Shown here in pieces: positions 53,852-63,106 of a DNA stretch of 64,000 nucleotides. The notes under the pieces were generated by a model, which saw only the letters and a program-made list of their open reading frames with translations, was not told where the DNA came from and did not search any database. Made by a program: the position numbers and the translations under genes. Origin of the DNA: Nocardia veterana NBRC 100344 (GTDB taxonomy: Bacteria; Actinomycetota; Actinomycetes; Mycobacteriales; Mycobacteriaceae); the NCBI RefSeq assembly GCF_000308855.1, contig NZ_BAGM01000009.1:25084-89083 (forward strand), in the 5' to 3' direction. The first letter of the stretch is position 1. Each line of letters opens with the position of its first letter.

Positions 53852-54058
53852 TCAGCGGCGCCAGTCGTCGTAATCCTCATCTTCCTCCCAGCGCTTGAGC
53901 GCGTCGTCCGAATCGTGCTCTTCGGACAGCACACCGCTCCGCCGGGGGGAGTGCCCCGACAGCTCGCGCTGAAGGCTCGCGAAGTCGGTCGACGGCGAGC
54001 TGTACTTCAGCTCGCGTGCAACCTTGGTCTGCTTTGCCTTAGCCCGGCCACGGCCCAT
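53852..54058 (-). CDS. DUF3073 family small protein
   Basis: This 68-residue protein opens with MGRGRAKAKQTKVARELKYS and ends with an acidic tail (ALKRWEEDEDYDDWRR), the typical pattern of the actinobacterial DUF3073 family. The basic N-terminus and acidic C-terminus suggest nucleic-acid or ribosome contact, but no function is known. I place the start at ATG 54058, with GGGGGT 5 bases upstream; the frame open to 54139 adds poor sequence. It lies tail-to-tail with purM, as Rv0810c does in M. tuberculosis (from memory). Confidence 0.9.
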   Translation of the reverse strand: MGRGRAKAKQTKVARELKYSSPSTDFASLQRELSGHSPRRSGVLSEEHDSDDALKRWEEDEDYDDWRR

Positions 54059-54211
54059 GGCTGACCCCCTCGCGTCACTGCGGGGCGGCCTGGGGTGGTT
54101 GGCGGCCCCGTTCGAATTAATAATCTTCCTGACAGACACTTTAGCGTGTGTCAGGCGGTCGCGCTTCCATGAGTGGGGGAAGACTCCGGAGCGACCACCG
54201 TTCGCGAGGTT

Positions 54212-55174
54212 CTACACCACACCCGGGATTGCCCGGATGATGCCGACGCGTGCCCCGCCGCCCAGGACCGGTGCGCCGGCGAGCTCGGCGTGGGTCTCGG
54301 TCCACTCCACCCCCATCCGCTGGAGAATCGCCTGCGTCAGCGGCATCCGGGCCCGGTCGTGCCCGTCGTCGATCTTGTAGGCGAAGGCCCGGCCGTCGGG
54401 CAGCGCACCCGCGTGCACGCCGTCCGCTCCGATTTTGCAGACCAGTCCGGGGGTCGCCCGCATGGTCTCCAGATCGGGTGCGTCCGTGCCCGAAATCACT
54501 CGCGGATGATGGCGAATCGCGTCCGCGACCCGGCGTTCCGATGATCCCTCGGCCGCGGTGGCCAGTCGCGCGTAGGCCCGGGCCAGATTGATCAGCGAGA
54601 CCGGAACGATCGGCAGTCCGCAGCCGTCGATCCCGAGATCGGTTTCCGGCTCGCCGGTGATCTCGATGATCGTTGCCGTCACCGCCTGCTGCAGCGGATG
54701 GGCGGGATCGAGGTATCCCGTCGTCGGCCATCCGTTGATCGAACAGGTGGCCAGCATCGCGGCATGTTTGCCCGAACAGTTCATGAAGATCCTGCGTGCC
54801 GCGGAGCTGCGATCGCGGCCGGCCAGCGCCTCGGCTCGGGCCTGTTCGCCCATCGGCAGATCCGGGGGGCAGGCCAAGCGGTCCTCGTCGAAACCGAATC
54901 GGTCCAGCAGCCGGCGCACCAGGGCGAGATGATCGGGTTCGCCGAAGTGCGAGGCGGTGGCGATGGCCAGTTCGGCCTCGTCGAGGGGTTCGAAGCCGTT
55001 GCGCAGCAAGGTGATCGCCTGCATGGGCTTGTTCGTCGAACGCGGAAAGATCGGCAGGTGTACCTCGCCCAGCGCGAGCGACGGTTCCCCGTCGGGTTCG
55101 ACGATCACCACCGAACCGCGATGGACGCATTCGCGGAATCCGGAACGAACCACCTCCACCAGTTCGACACTCAC
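54212..55174 (-). CDS. Asparaginase II family protein
   Basis: This 320-residue protein belongs to the bacterial asparaginase II family (PF06089). Features include LVEVVRSGFRECVHRGSVVIVEPDG, FPRSTNKPMQAITLLRNGF, FMNCSGKHAAMLATC and KIGADGVHAGALPDGRAFAYKIDDGHDRA. It presumably hydrolyses asparagine to aspartate. The start is GTG 55174 with GGAG about 8 bases upstream, and it overlaps the stop of the MOSC gene (55171-55173). It is the last of a three-gene - strand operon ygfZ-MOSC-asparaginase with 4-base overlaps. Confidence 0.88.
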   Translation of the reverse strand: MSVELVEVVRSGFRECVHRGSVVIVEPDGEPSLALGEVHLPIFPRSTNKPMQAITLLRNGFEPLDEAELAIATASHFGEPDHLALVRRLLDRFGFDEDRLACPPDLPMGEQARAEALAGRDRSSAARRIFMNCSGKHAAMLATCSINGWPTTGYLDPAHPLQQAVTATIIEITGEPETDLGIDGCGLPIVPVSLINLARAYARLATAAEGSSERRVADAIRHHPRVISGTDAPDLETMRATPGLVCKIGADGVHAGALPDGRAFAYKIDDGHDRARMPLTQAILQRMGVEWTETHAELAGAPVLGGGARVGIIRAIPGVV

Positions 55175-56034
55175 GACCGGTCTCCTCCCTCCGCGGTGGC
55201 ACACACTGTCGCCGCCGATACCGCGGTTTCCGGCTGCGTTCCGGGCGGAAGGTCCGCGTCGACTCCGCTCGGCGCTTGCTCCGAGGGTGCCACGTCCGGC
55301 GAGCCGCTGGTCCGCGCGGCCACGCGGATCTCCTCGTGGGGTTCGGTGTTCGGGGTGCGGTTGGCGGCCCGCCGCGCATGCCGGGCGACCTGCATGCGGA
55401 CATCCGCGGAGACGGTCGGTTCGACTTCGAGCAGATACTCCAGCCGCGCCGGATCGTCGCCGGTGAACAGATCCCGGACCGTCACTCCGTGATCGGGAAT
55501 GTGGTCGACGTGCACGCGGTCGCCGGCGCCGATCGTGCCCTCGGTCAATACGCGCAGGTACGCCCCGGTGTCGGCCTGCAACGTGAAGCGTTTGACCCAT
55601 TGTTTCTCGCCGGACCAGTGCCCGAAGGTCGCGCACGGCACCCGCGGCGCCGTGACCTCGAGGACGGTATCGCCGATCCGCCAGCGTTCACCGATCACGG
55701 CATCACTGACCGGCAGTCCCGAGATGCGCAGGTTCTCGCCGAACCAGCCGGGCGCGAGCGTGCGGCCCAGTCGCTCACCCCACTGCCGAGCGTCTTCCTC
55801 GGCGTAGGCGTAAACCGCCTGATGGATGCCGCCGTGATGTTTCGTATCGCAGACGTGATCGCCGTCGAGACCGAGCGCGCGGACGCCGACCCGAGCCGAT
55901 ACCGGGCGTTTGTCGATCGCGGTCCGGCCGACCCGGCTGACCTTGGCGGGCACCTCCAGCTCGGCATGCAGGACGCAGACCGCGAGTACCTGGCCGACCG
56001 CGCCGATTTCCCGGGGCGCTGCGGGGGCGCTCAC
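55171..56034 (-). CDS. MOSC domain-containing protein
   Basis: This 287-residue protein has a MOSC domain (about residues 30-190) with GLDGDHVCDTKHHGGIHQAVYAYA, WFGENLRISG and the conserved Cys in APRVPCATFGHWSG. MOSC proteins handle a sulfur-carrier or molybdenum-cofactor-linked sulfur; the YiiM-like branch reduces N-hydroxylated compounds. After about residue 225 a low-complexity Ala/Thr-rich tail (NTEPHEEIRVAARTSGSPD...) extends the protein by about 60 residues. GTG 56034 overlaps the ygfZ stop (GTGA), and its own stop overlaps the asparaginase start. Confidence 0.86.
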   Translation of the reverse strand: MSAPAAPREIGAVGQVLAVCVLHAELEVPAKVSRVGRTAIDKRPVSARVGVRALGLDGDHVCDTKHHGGIHQAVYAYAEEDARQWGERLGRTLAPGWFGENLRISGLPVSDAVIGERWRIGDTVLEVTAPRVPCATFGHWSGEKQWVKRFTLQADTGAYLRVLTEGTIGAGDRVHVDHIPDHGVTVRDLFTGDDPARLEYLLEVEPTVSADVRMQVARHARRAANRTPNTEPHEEIRVAARTSGSPDVAPSEQAPSGVDADLPPGTQPETAVSAATVCATAEGGDRS

Positions 56035-57152
56035 CGGCCGCGCAACTTGTCGATCGCGAGCCGACCGGCCTGGGGCTGGTCATCGGGGGGAATCGAATCC
56101 GGATCGATGGCCGCGGCCATCGATCCGGCCGAGAGCTCGGTATCGGCCGCGACGCCCCGCTTGACCAGCGCCAATGCGATGGGGCCCAGTTCGAAGTGGT
56201 CGATCACGGTGCCGAGCCGGCCGACCGCGCGTCCACCCGCTGTCACCGGGTCACCGGTCGTGGGCCGGGAGTCGGCCGATCCGTCCAGATGGAGCAGCAC
56301 CAGATGCCGCGGCGGTTTACCGAGGTTGTGCACCCGGGCGACGGTTTCCTGTCCTCGATAGCAGCCCTTGTTCAGGTGGACCGCGCCGAATTCGGCCGGG
56401 CCGCCGATCCAGTGCGCCTCGTGCGGGATGGTGCGTTCGTCGGTGTCGATGCCGATCCGCGGGCGCAGCGCCGCGACGCGCAGCGCCTCGAACGCCCACA
56501 GACCGGCCGGTTCGGCGCCGGCGGCGGTGAGCGTCGACCACCATTCGGCCAGCCCGTCCCGCGGGATCACGAGGTCGAAGGAATCGTCGGTGGGCCAGGG
56601 CATCCGGCGCAGGAAGCCGCCGCCGGGCAGTGCGGCGGCCTCGTAGACGCCGGGCAGGTCGGCGATACCGAGCGCCGAGGTCAGCTCGCGCACCCGCGGA
56701 CCCAGCAGGCTCAACACCGCGTAGTCGGCCGCCTCGGGTTTCGCGTCCGCCCAGAAGACCATCTTCTGCAGGAAGTCCAGCAGCGCCGGCCCGCGCTCGC
56801 CCTCGGTGTCGATCCACACCGTCCGATCGAGTTCGGTGAGCACGAAATGATGCTGGATCCGGCCGTTGAGATCCAGATCGAGGTTCTCCGCGGACCGGCC
56901 GTCGGCCAGTTCGGCGATGTGCTGACTGGAGATGGTGTGCAACCAGCTCAGCCGCTCGGCGCCGGTGACCGTCGCGACGAATCGGTGCGAGCGGTCGATC
57001 ACCGCTACGCGTTGGGCTGCGGCGCGCTGTTCGGCGAAGGGATCGCCGTAATGCCACGCCACCGCGGCATCGGGACCTTCGGGCGGGCCGGGCACGGCCC
57101 CTGGGAGACCGAGCAGTGGACTGGGGGCGGCAACCACGGACACGTATTCCAC
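56031..57152 (-). CDS. ygfZ: Folate-binding protein YgfZ
   Basis: This 373-residue GcvT-like protein binds folate and helps maintain iron-sulfur clusters. It has the family motif KGCYRGQETVARVHNLGKPPR, with the conserved Cys, near residue 265, plus GAERLSWLHTISSQHIAELADG and the N-terminal RVAVIDRSHRFVATVTG. The start is GTG 57152 (MEYVSVVAAPS), with a second GTG 9 bases later. It is the first gene of a three-gene - strand operon and is divergent from pabC, which matches Rv0811c and Rv0812 in M. tuberculosis (from memory). Confidence 0.92.
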   Translation of the reverse strand: MEYVSVVAAPSPLLGLPGAVPGPPEGPDAAVAWHYGDPFAEQRAAAQRVAVIDRSHRFVATVTGAERLSWLHTISSQHIAELADGRSAENLDLDLNGRIQHHFVLTELDRTVWIDTEGERGPALLDFLQKMVFWADAKPEAADYAVLSLLGPRVRELTSALGIADLPGVYEAAALPGGGFLRRMPWPTDDSFDLVIPRDGLAEWWSTLTAAGAEPAGLWAFEALRVAALRPRIGIDTDERTIPHEAHWIGGPAEFGAVHLNKGCYRGQETVARVHNLGKPPRHLVLLHLDGSADSRPTTGDPVTAGGRAVGRLGTVIDHFELGPIALALVKRGVAADTELSAGSMAAAIDPDSIPPDDQPQAGRLAIDKLRGR

Positions 57153-57323
57153 AATAGGCGGTCACGGCATACGGTGACGTCGCGGCGCGGGTTGCCGCAG
57201 GTGTGCGGCGCGTGTGCCGGGGATGTGCCGTGATCGAGCGGCCCGGGCCGCCGAGGCGGGCGAAGACGTGGGCGGCCTCGCGTACCCACTCCTTCGGCCC
57301 CTGATTCGCCTAGGCTGCCACGC

Positions 57324-58241
57324 ATGGTGGATCGAGTTCTGGTGACACTCGACGGCACGGTCCGGGATCCGGACGAGCCGTTACTCTTCGCGGACGATAT
57401 CGGCGCCCTCCGTGGCGACGGTGTTTTCGAGACGGTACTGGTACGCGACGGCAAAGCGAGTGCATTGGAATTGCATCTGGCTCGGCTCCGGCGCTCCGCG
57501 CAGGCATTGGATCTGCCCGATCCGGATGTCGCGCAGTGGCGTACGGCCGTGGAGACCGCGGCCAAGGAGTGGGGCAGCGAGCGCGAGGGCGTGCTGCGCA
57601 TGATCGTCACCCGCGGCCGCGAGGGTGCCGAGTCGAAGCGGGTGGGCTCGGGTGAACTGTCCGGGCCTACGCCCGATCTCACCGGGTACGTCCTGGTCAG
57701 CCCGGTCGCCGAGCGGGTGAGCAAGGCGCGCGCGGAGGGTGTTTCGGTGATCACGCTCGCGCGCGGTATCTCTACCGAACTGGCGACGAACGCGCCGTGG
57801 CTGTTGCTGGGCGCCAAAACGCTGTCGTATGCGACGAATATGGCCGCCCTGCGCTTCGCCGCCCGGATGGACGCCGACGACGTCATCTTCACCAGCACTG
57901 AACACCGGGTGCTCGAGGGACCGCGCTCCACCGTGGTGATCCAGCGCGACAAACAACTCCTCACACCGCCGGCCCGTGACGGCGTCCTGCCCGGCATCAC
58001 GCAGCGGGCATTGTTCGCCGAGGCCGAGAAGGCCGGCTGGGAGTGCCGGTACAAATCCCTGTTCACCGCGGATCTCGTTACGGCCGACAGTGTTTGGCTA
58101 CTGTCGAGCATCACGCTGGCGGCCCGGGTGGCGACCTTGGACGGGCTGCGGATGTCGGCACCCGACTGTGCCGAGGAGATCGTGGAATTGGTGGACAAGG
58201 GGATCGGCCGGGCGTGGAATATCGCCGACTGGAATCAATAG
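57324..58241 (+). CDS. pabC: Aminotransferase class IV, probable aminodeoxychorismate lyase
   Basis: This 305-residue PLP enzyme is a fold-type IV aminotransferase/lyase. It has DDIGALRGDGVFETVLVRDG, the PLP Lys in LLLGAKTLSYATNMAALR, and a C-terminal PGITQRALFAEAEKAG and LLSSITLAARVATLDG. The likely role is releasing 4-aminobenzoate from aminodeoxychorismate in folate synthesis, based on order; branched-chain or D-amino-acid transaminase activity cannot be excluded. It is divergent from ygfZ, a folate-binding protein, which fits. Confidence 0.82.
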   Translation: MVDRVLVTLDGTVRDPDEPLLFADDIGALRGDGVFETVLVRDGKASALELHLARLRRSAQALDLPDPDVAQWRTAVETAAKEWGSEREGVLRMIVTRGREGAESKRVGSGELSGPTPDLTGYVLVSPVAERVSKARAEGVSVITLARGISTELATNAPWLLLGAKTLSYATNMAALRFAARMDADDVIFTSTEHRVLEGPRSTVVIQRDKQLLTPPARDGVLPGITQRALFAEAEKAGWECRYKSLFTADLVTADSVWLLSSITLAARVATLDGLRMSAPDCAEEIVELVDKGIGRAWNIADWNQ

Positions 58242-58360
58242 AACGTGCGACCATGATCCGGACGTAGCCGACCGCGCCGGAAATCCGCTATCACGCAGCA
58301 AAAATGTTGGAGTGTCGTGACGTAGGACTCGTTGCCCCACGGCTGTTCCGGCGTAGGCTC

Positions 58361-58380
58361 TACTACGACATGTCGTAGTA
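58361..58380. promoter_or_regulatory. Perfect 20-bp palindrome upstream of cydA
   Basis: TACTACGACATGTCGTAGTA reads identically on both strands and lies 36 bases before the cydA start. Its outer TACTAC/GTAGTA arms recall operators of BlaI/MecI/CopY-type repressors. Position and symmetry indicate an operator that blocks the promoter of cydABDC. Confidence 0.7.
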
Positions 58381-58416
58381 CATGTGGACATCCCGCATCA
58401 CACAGGAGGCCGCCGG

Positions 58417-59868
58417 ATGGATGTCGTCGACGTCTCGCGTTGGCAGTTCGGGATCACGACCGTCTATCACTTCATCTTCGTCCCGCTCACCATCGGCCTC
58501 GCGCCCCTGGTCGCCGGAATGCAGACCGCCTGGGTGATCACGGGTAAGGATCATTGGTACCGGCTGACGAAGTTCTTCGGCAAGCTGTTCATGATCAACT
58601 TCGCGCTCGGGGTGGCGACCGGCATCGTGCAGGAGTTCCAGTTCGGCATGAACTGGAGCGAATACTCCCGCTTCGTCGGCGATGTCTTCGGCGCTCCGCT
58701 GGCCATGGAGGGCCTGGCCGCCTTCTTCCTGGAATCGACCTTCCTCGGTCTGTGGATCTTCGGCTGGTCGCGGCTGCCGAAGCTGGTCCATCTGGCCACC
58801 ATCTGGCTGGTCGCCATCGGCGTGAACGCCTCCGCGTACTTCATCATCGCGGCCAACTCGTTCATGCAGCATCCGGTCGGCGCGAAATACAACCCGGAAA
58901 CCGGCCGCGCCGAACTCGAGAGCATCGGCGCGCTGCTGACCAACAACACCGCGCTCGCCGCCTTTCCACACGTCGTCGCCGGTGCGTTCCTCACCGCCGG
59001 AACGTTCGTCGCCGGTATCGGCGGATGGTGGATGGTGCGCAACGCGCGCTCGGGCAGTGCCGAGAAGATGGCCGAGGCACGCGGTATGTGGCGCCCCGCC
59101 GCCCGGGCCGGCATGTGGGTGATCGTGATCTCCGGTATCGCCCTGGTCTTCACCGGCGATGTGCAGGGCAAGCTGATGTTCAAACAGCAGCCGATGAAGA
59201 TGGCCTCGGCGGAATCGTTGTGCCACACCGAAACCGACCCCAATTTCTCGGTTCTGACCGTCGGCACCCACAACAACTGCGACAGCGTCACCCACGTGAT
59301 CCAGGTGCCGGGGGTGCTGCCGTATCTCGCCGAGGGCAAGTTCAGCGATGTCACGCTGCAGGGCGTGAAGGATCTGCAGGTCGGCTACAACGAGAAGTTC
59401 GGACCCGGTGACTACCGGCCGAACCTGTTCGTCACCTACTGGACCTTCCGCGCCATGATCGGCTGGGCGGCCGGATCGGCCGCCATCGCGCTGCTCGGCT
59501 TCTGGATGACCCGGCGCGGCCGGGTGCCCGACCAGAACTGGTTCAAATGGCTCAGCCTGATCTGCATCCCCACCCCGTTCCTCGGCAACAGCGCGGGCTG
59601 GGTCTTTACCGAAATGGGCCGTCAGCCGTGGGTGGTGGCGCCGAATCCGACCGGTGATCCGGCGATCCGGATGACGGTGCAGCAAGCCGTCTCCGGTCAT
59701 ACCGCGGGCACCGTGCTGGCCTCGCTCATCGTCTTCACCCTGGTCTACGGCGTGCTGGCGGTCGTGTGGTTCTTCCTGATGCGCCGCTATGTCATCGAGG
59801 GACCGGAACGGCCGCCGGTCGCCGATGCGGAAACGCCTGCGGTCGAGAAACTTTCGTTCGCGTACTGA
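58417..59868 (+). CDS. cydA: Cytochrome bd ubiquinol oxidase subunit I
   Basis: This 483-residue membrane protein holds the hemes and the quinol site of cytochrome bd, which reduces oxygen to water with high affinity. It shows WQFGITTVYHFIFVPLTIG near the N-terminus with a heme-ligand His, nine or so membrane segments, GRQPWVVAPNPTGDP in a short Q-loop (no long insert), and ALTLLGFWM-type segments near the C-terminus. The ATG at 58417 has GGAGG 8 bases upstream; an ATG at 58384 would add 11 residues and lies in the operator region. It heads the cydABDC cluster and is preceded by a 20-bp perfect palindrome. Confidence 0.95.
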   Translation: MDVVDVSRWQFGITTVYHFIFVPLTIGLAPLVAGMQTAWVITGKDHWYRLTKFFGKLFMINFALGVATGIVQEFQFGMNWSEYSRFVGDVFGAPLAMEGLAAFFLESTFLGLWIFGWSRLPKLVHLATIWLVAIGVNASAYFIIAANSFMQHPVGAKYNPETGRAELESIGALLTNNTALAAFPHVVAGAFLTAGTFVAGIGGWWMVRNARSGSAEKMAEARGMWRPAARAGMWVIVISGIALVFTGDVQGKLMFKQQPMKMASAESLCHTETDPNFSVLTVGTHNNCDSVTHVIQVPGVLPYLAEGKFSDVTLQGVKDLQVGYNEKFGPGDYRPNLFVTYWTFRAMIGWAAGSAAIALLGFWMTRRGRVPDQNWFKWLSLICIPTPFLGNSAGWVFTEMGRQPWVVAPNPTGDPAIRMTVQQAVSGHTAGTVLASLIVFTLVYGVLAVVWFFLMRRYVIEGPERPPVADAETPAVEKLSFAY

Positions 59869-59878
59869 GGAGCCGAGG

Positions 59879-60940
59879 ATGAGTCTGCCCGAATTCTGGT
59901 TCTTGCTGATCGGTGTGCTGTTCACCGGCTACTTCGTGCTCGAGGGTTTCGACTTCGGCGTCGGAATTCTGATGCCGATCATCGGCCGCGGCGACGAAAC
60001 GCGAAAACGCGCCGTGCTCAATACGATCGGCCCGGTCTGGGACGGCAACGAGGTGTGGTTGATCACCGCGGGCGGTGCCATGTTCGCCGCCTTCCCCGAG
60101 TGGTACGCCAGCCTGTTCTCCGGGTTCTATGTGGCGCTGCTGTTGATTCTGGTGGCGTTGATCGTGCGCGCGGTGGCGATCGAATGGCGCGGCAAGATCA
60201 ACGATCCGCGCTGGTCGAGGTGGTGCGACCGGGCGATCGTCTTCGGTTCCTGGGTGCCCGCCCTCGCCTGGGGACTGGCCTTCGCGAATATCGTGCACGG
60301 GGTCGCGCTCAACGCGCACAAACGCATCGAGGATGGTTTCCTCGATCTGCTCAACCCCTACGGGCTGCTCGGCGCGCTGACCCTGCTGCTGCTGTTCATC
60401 CTGCACGGCGCGGTGTTCATCGCGCTGAAGACGGGCGGCGACATCCGGGAGAGCGCCGAGCGCATCGCCCGCGGCATCTGGCTGCCCACCACCGTGGTGG
60501 CGGGCGGGTTCGCGGTGTGGACGCAACTCGCGCACGGTCACGGCTGGACCTGGATCCCGTTGGCGCTGGCGGTGTTCGGCCTCCTGCTGGCCGGTGCCGC
60601 GGTCCTGCGGCATCGCGACGGCTGGGCGTTCACCGGCACCGCCGTCACCGTGATCGCGGCGATCGTGCTGCTGTTCGGCGCGTTGTTCCCGTACGTGCTG
60701 CCGTCCACCATCGACGCCGCCTACGGGCTCACGGTCGACGGCCGGACGATCGACGGGCATCCGACCGTCAGCGCCTCGTCCACCCACTACACGCTGGTGG
60801 TGATGAGCTGGGTCGCGGTGGTGCTGACCCCGGTCGTGCTGATCTACCAGGGCTGGACGTACTGGGTGTTCCGCAAGCGCATCACCGTCGAGCAGATCCC
60901 GGCGCCCATCGGCCTGTCGATGCGCAGCCGGGTGCGGTAG
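59879..60940 (+). CDS. cydB: Cytochrome bd ubiquinol oxidase subunit II
   Basis: This 353-residue polytopic membrane protein is the partner of CydA. It has the typical N-terminus MSLPEFWFLLIGVLFTGYFVLEGFDFGVGIL, the conserved GPVWDGNEVWLITAGGAMFAAFPEWYA, and about eight or nine hydrophobic segments. The start ATG 59879 follows cydA by 10 bases with GAGGAG just upstream. The frame runs open to 59789, but that lies within cydA. cydD starts 6 bases after its stop. Confidence 0.96.
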   Translation: MSLPEFWFLLIGVLFTGYFVLEGFDFGVGILMPIIGRGDETRKRAVLNTIGPVWDGNEVWLITAGGAMFAAFPEWYASLFSGFYVALLLILVALIVRAVAIEWRGKINDPRWSRWCDRAIVFGSWVPALAWGLAFANIVHGVALNAHKRIEDGFLDLLNPYGLLGALTLLLLFILHGAVFIALKTGGDIRESAERIARGIWLPTTVVAGGFAVWTQLAHGHGWTWIPLALAVFGLLLAGAAVLRHRDGWAFTGTAVTVIAAIVLLFGALFPYVLPSTIDAAYGLTVDGRTIDGHPTVSASSTHYTLVVMSWVAVVLTPVVLIYQGWTYWVFRKRITVEQIPAPIGLSMRSRVR

Positions 60941-60946
60941 ACCGCC

Positions 60947-63106
60947 ATGGCCCGGCCCGTCGACCCCCGGCTGTGGCGCTACGCCCGCACGGCACGCCGG
61001 TATCTGATTGTCAGCGTGGGACTTTCGCTGGCGATCACGGCCGGGATCGTGGTCGGGGCACTGGCGTTGGCCCGGATCGCGGCGGGCGTGATCACCGACC
61101 CGGGGCGGCGGACCCCCGGGGCGTGGACCCTCGAGCTGGCGGTGCTGGGGGCGGCGATCGCGCTGCGGGTGATCGCGACCTGGTGGCAGTCGCGGCTCGC
61201 GCACCGGGCCGGCGCGCAGGTGGTATCGGAACTGGAGACTTCCGTGCTGGCCGCCGGAGCCGCCCTACCACCGCGCGCACTGGATTCGCGGCGCACCGAA
61301 CTCGCCGTGGTGGTGGGTGACGGGCTGGGTGGGTTGCGGGCGTATCTGACCGGATATCTGCCGGCGCTGCTGCTCGCGGTGACGGTGCCGCCGATCGTCC
61401 TGACCGTGATCGCCGTGCACGACCTCACCGCCGCGATCATCATCCTGGTGACGCTGCCGCTGATCCCGATCTTCATGATCCTGATCGGCTTGCTGACCCA
61501 AGGGCGAGCCGACGACGCCCTGGCCGCCACCACCAGGCTGTCGGATCAGATGCTCGACCTGTTCGCCGGAATGCCGACACTGCGGGCCCTGGGCCGGGAA
61601 ACCGGTGCGGTCGAGGACGGTTCGCCGACCATGCGGCAGCGGGTCCGCGCACTGGGCGAGGCGCTGCACAAGCGGACGATGGCGACACTGCGGATGGCGT
61701 TCCTGTCCTCGATGGTGCTGGAGATGCTGGCGACTCTCTGCGTGGCGCTGGTCGCCGTATCGATCGGCATGCGGCTGGTCTTCGGGCATATGGGGTTGTC
61801 CGCGGGCCTGCTGGGCCTGATCCTCGCCCCGGAGGTCTATCTGCCGCTGCGTGCGGTAGGGGAGCGGTTTCATGCCGCACAGGACGGGATGGCCGCTGCT
61901 GAAAAGGCTTTCGCGGTGCTGGAGCCCGGCCGGGCCGAGGCACGGGACCGCTCGGCGGCCGTCGCCGGTACGCGGGAACTCCCGACGGCGGACCCGGCCG
62001 GACCTGCGCAAGGCGCTGCCCGCGGCGCCCGGCGATCCGGCGAGCAGTTCGCGGCGGCGATCGCATCGGGGACGGGAGAGATCGAGCTGCGTGATGTGTG
62101 GGTGCGCGCACGGGACGGGTACGCCCCCGCCGGACTGTCGGGTCGGCTGCGTCCGGGTTCGGTGAACGCCCTGATCGGCCCCAACGGAAGCGGGAAATCG
62201 ACTGCGCTGCAAGTGCTACTGGGACTGCTGCCACCGGATCACGGCGAGGCGCTGGTGGCCGGTCGCCCGGTCGGGGAGCTCGATCCGGACCGGTGGTGGT
62301 CGCATATCGCCTGGTTGCCCCAGCGTCCGGTGCTGTTGCCCGGCACCTTGCGGGAGAACCTCGAACTCCTCGGCGCCCGAGCCGGGGACAGCGGGCGCGG
62401 TTCGGCCGCCGACGATGCGGCACCCCACGCGGAACAGGATGCGGCGCGCCGCGCGGTGTCCGTCGACAGGGCCTGTGCGGCAACGGGGTTCGACGCGGTC
62501 CCCGCCGAACTTCCGGACGGGTGGGATACCGTGGTGGGCCCCGGTGGCGTCGGATTGTCGCTCGGCCAGCGGCAACGGCTGGCATTGGTCCGGGTGCTGG
62601 CCGCCGGCCGTCCGATCCTGCTACTCGACGAGCCCACCGCTCATCTCGACGAGCGCAGCGAGGCCACCGTGCTCGCCGCCCTCACCGAACGGGCCCGCGC
62701 GGGTGCGACGGTCGTCGTGGTTGCGCACCGCCCCACCGTGCTGGCCATTGCCGACCACATCATCGAGGTAGCCGCGCGGCCCGAGCCCGGTCCGGCGGAA
62801 ACCGCGGCCGCGCAACGTGACTCGGCCGACCGCGACCTGGGCCCGGCGTCGCGGTCGTCAGGGGTGGCTGCCTCGCCGCCGGACGAACCCGGGCCGGGTA
62901 CCTCGTCGTCGGATGGCGTGCCGGAGCGCATCGGTGACGCCGATGCGAAGACGTGCTCCGAGCGAACTCGCGAATCGAACGGTCCTTGGCATGCTGCGGA
63001 GAGAGATCGTGCGGGCGAGGTGCGGCGTGGCGATGGGAACGCATCGGGCACGCCCGTTGCGCCGATCGGCGCCGGCGCGACGAGGACGGGGGAGTGGACG
63101 GCGTGA
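60947..63106 (+). CDS. cydD: ABC transporter CydD, cytochrome bd assembly (thiol exporter type)
   Basis: This 719-residue protein has a six-helix ABC exporter domain followed by a nucleotide-binding domain. CydD with CydC exports thiols needed for cytochrome bd assembly. Walker A is GPNGSGKST, Walker B is ILLLDEPTAHLD, and the signature reads LSLGQ rather than the canonical LSGGQ. Two low-complexity inserts are present: about residues 325-370 between the domains, and about 480-515 inside the nucleotide domain. A disordered tail of about 110 residues (from about 608) follows the ABC domain. Start ATG 60947; its stop overlaps cydC by 4 bases. Confidence 0.93.
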   Translation: MARPVDPRLWRYARTARRYLIVSVGLSLAITAGIVVGALALARIAAGVITDPGRRTPGAWTLELAVLGAAIALRVIATWWQSRLAHRAGAQVVSELETSVLAAGAALPPRALDSRRTELAVVVGDGLGGLRAYLTGYLPALLLAVTVPPIVLTVIAVHDLTAAIIILVTLPLIPIFMILIGLLTQGRADDALAATTRLSDQMLDLFAGMPTLRALGRETGAVEDGSPTMRQRVRALGEALHKRTMATLRMAFLSSMVLEMLATLCVALVAVSIGMRLVFGHMGLSAGLLGLILAPEVYLPLRAVGERFHAAQDGMAAAEKAFAVLEPGRAEARDRSAAVAGTRELPTADPAGPAQGAARGARRSGEQFAAAIASGTGEIELRDVWVRARDGYAPAGLSGRLRPGSVNALIGPNGSGKSTALQVLLGLLPPDHGEALVAGRPVGELDPDRWWSHIAWLPQRPVLLPGTLRENLELLGARAGDSGRGSAADDAAPHAEQDAARRAVSVDRACAATGFDAVPAELPDGWDTVVGPGGVGLSLGQRQRLALVRVLAAGRPILLLDEPTAHLDERSEATVLAALTERARAGATVVVVAHRPTVLAIADHIIEVAARPEPGPAETAAAQRDSADRDLGPASRSSGVAASPPDEPGPGTSSSDGVPERIGDADAKTCSERTRESNGPWHAAERDRAGEVRRGDGNASGTPVAPIGAGATRTGEWTA

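Noticed and set aside
62539..62590. LSLGQ signature in CydD read as a loss of ABC function
   Set aside because: Walker A, Walker B and the GQRQRL context are intact; a Gly-to-Leu change in this position is tolerated in some ABC proteins, so I treat it as a note only.
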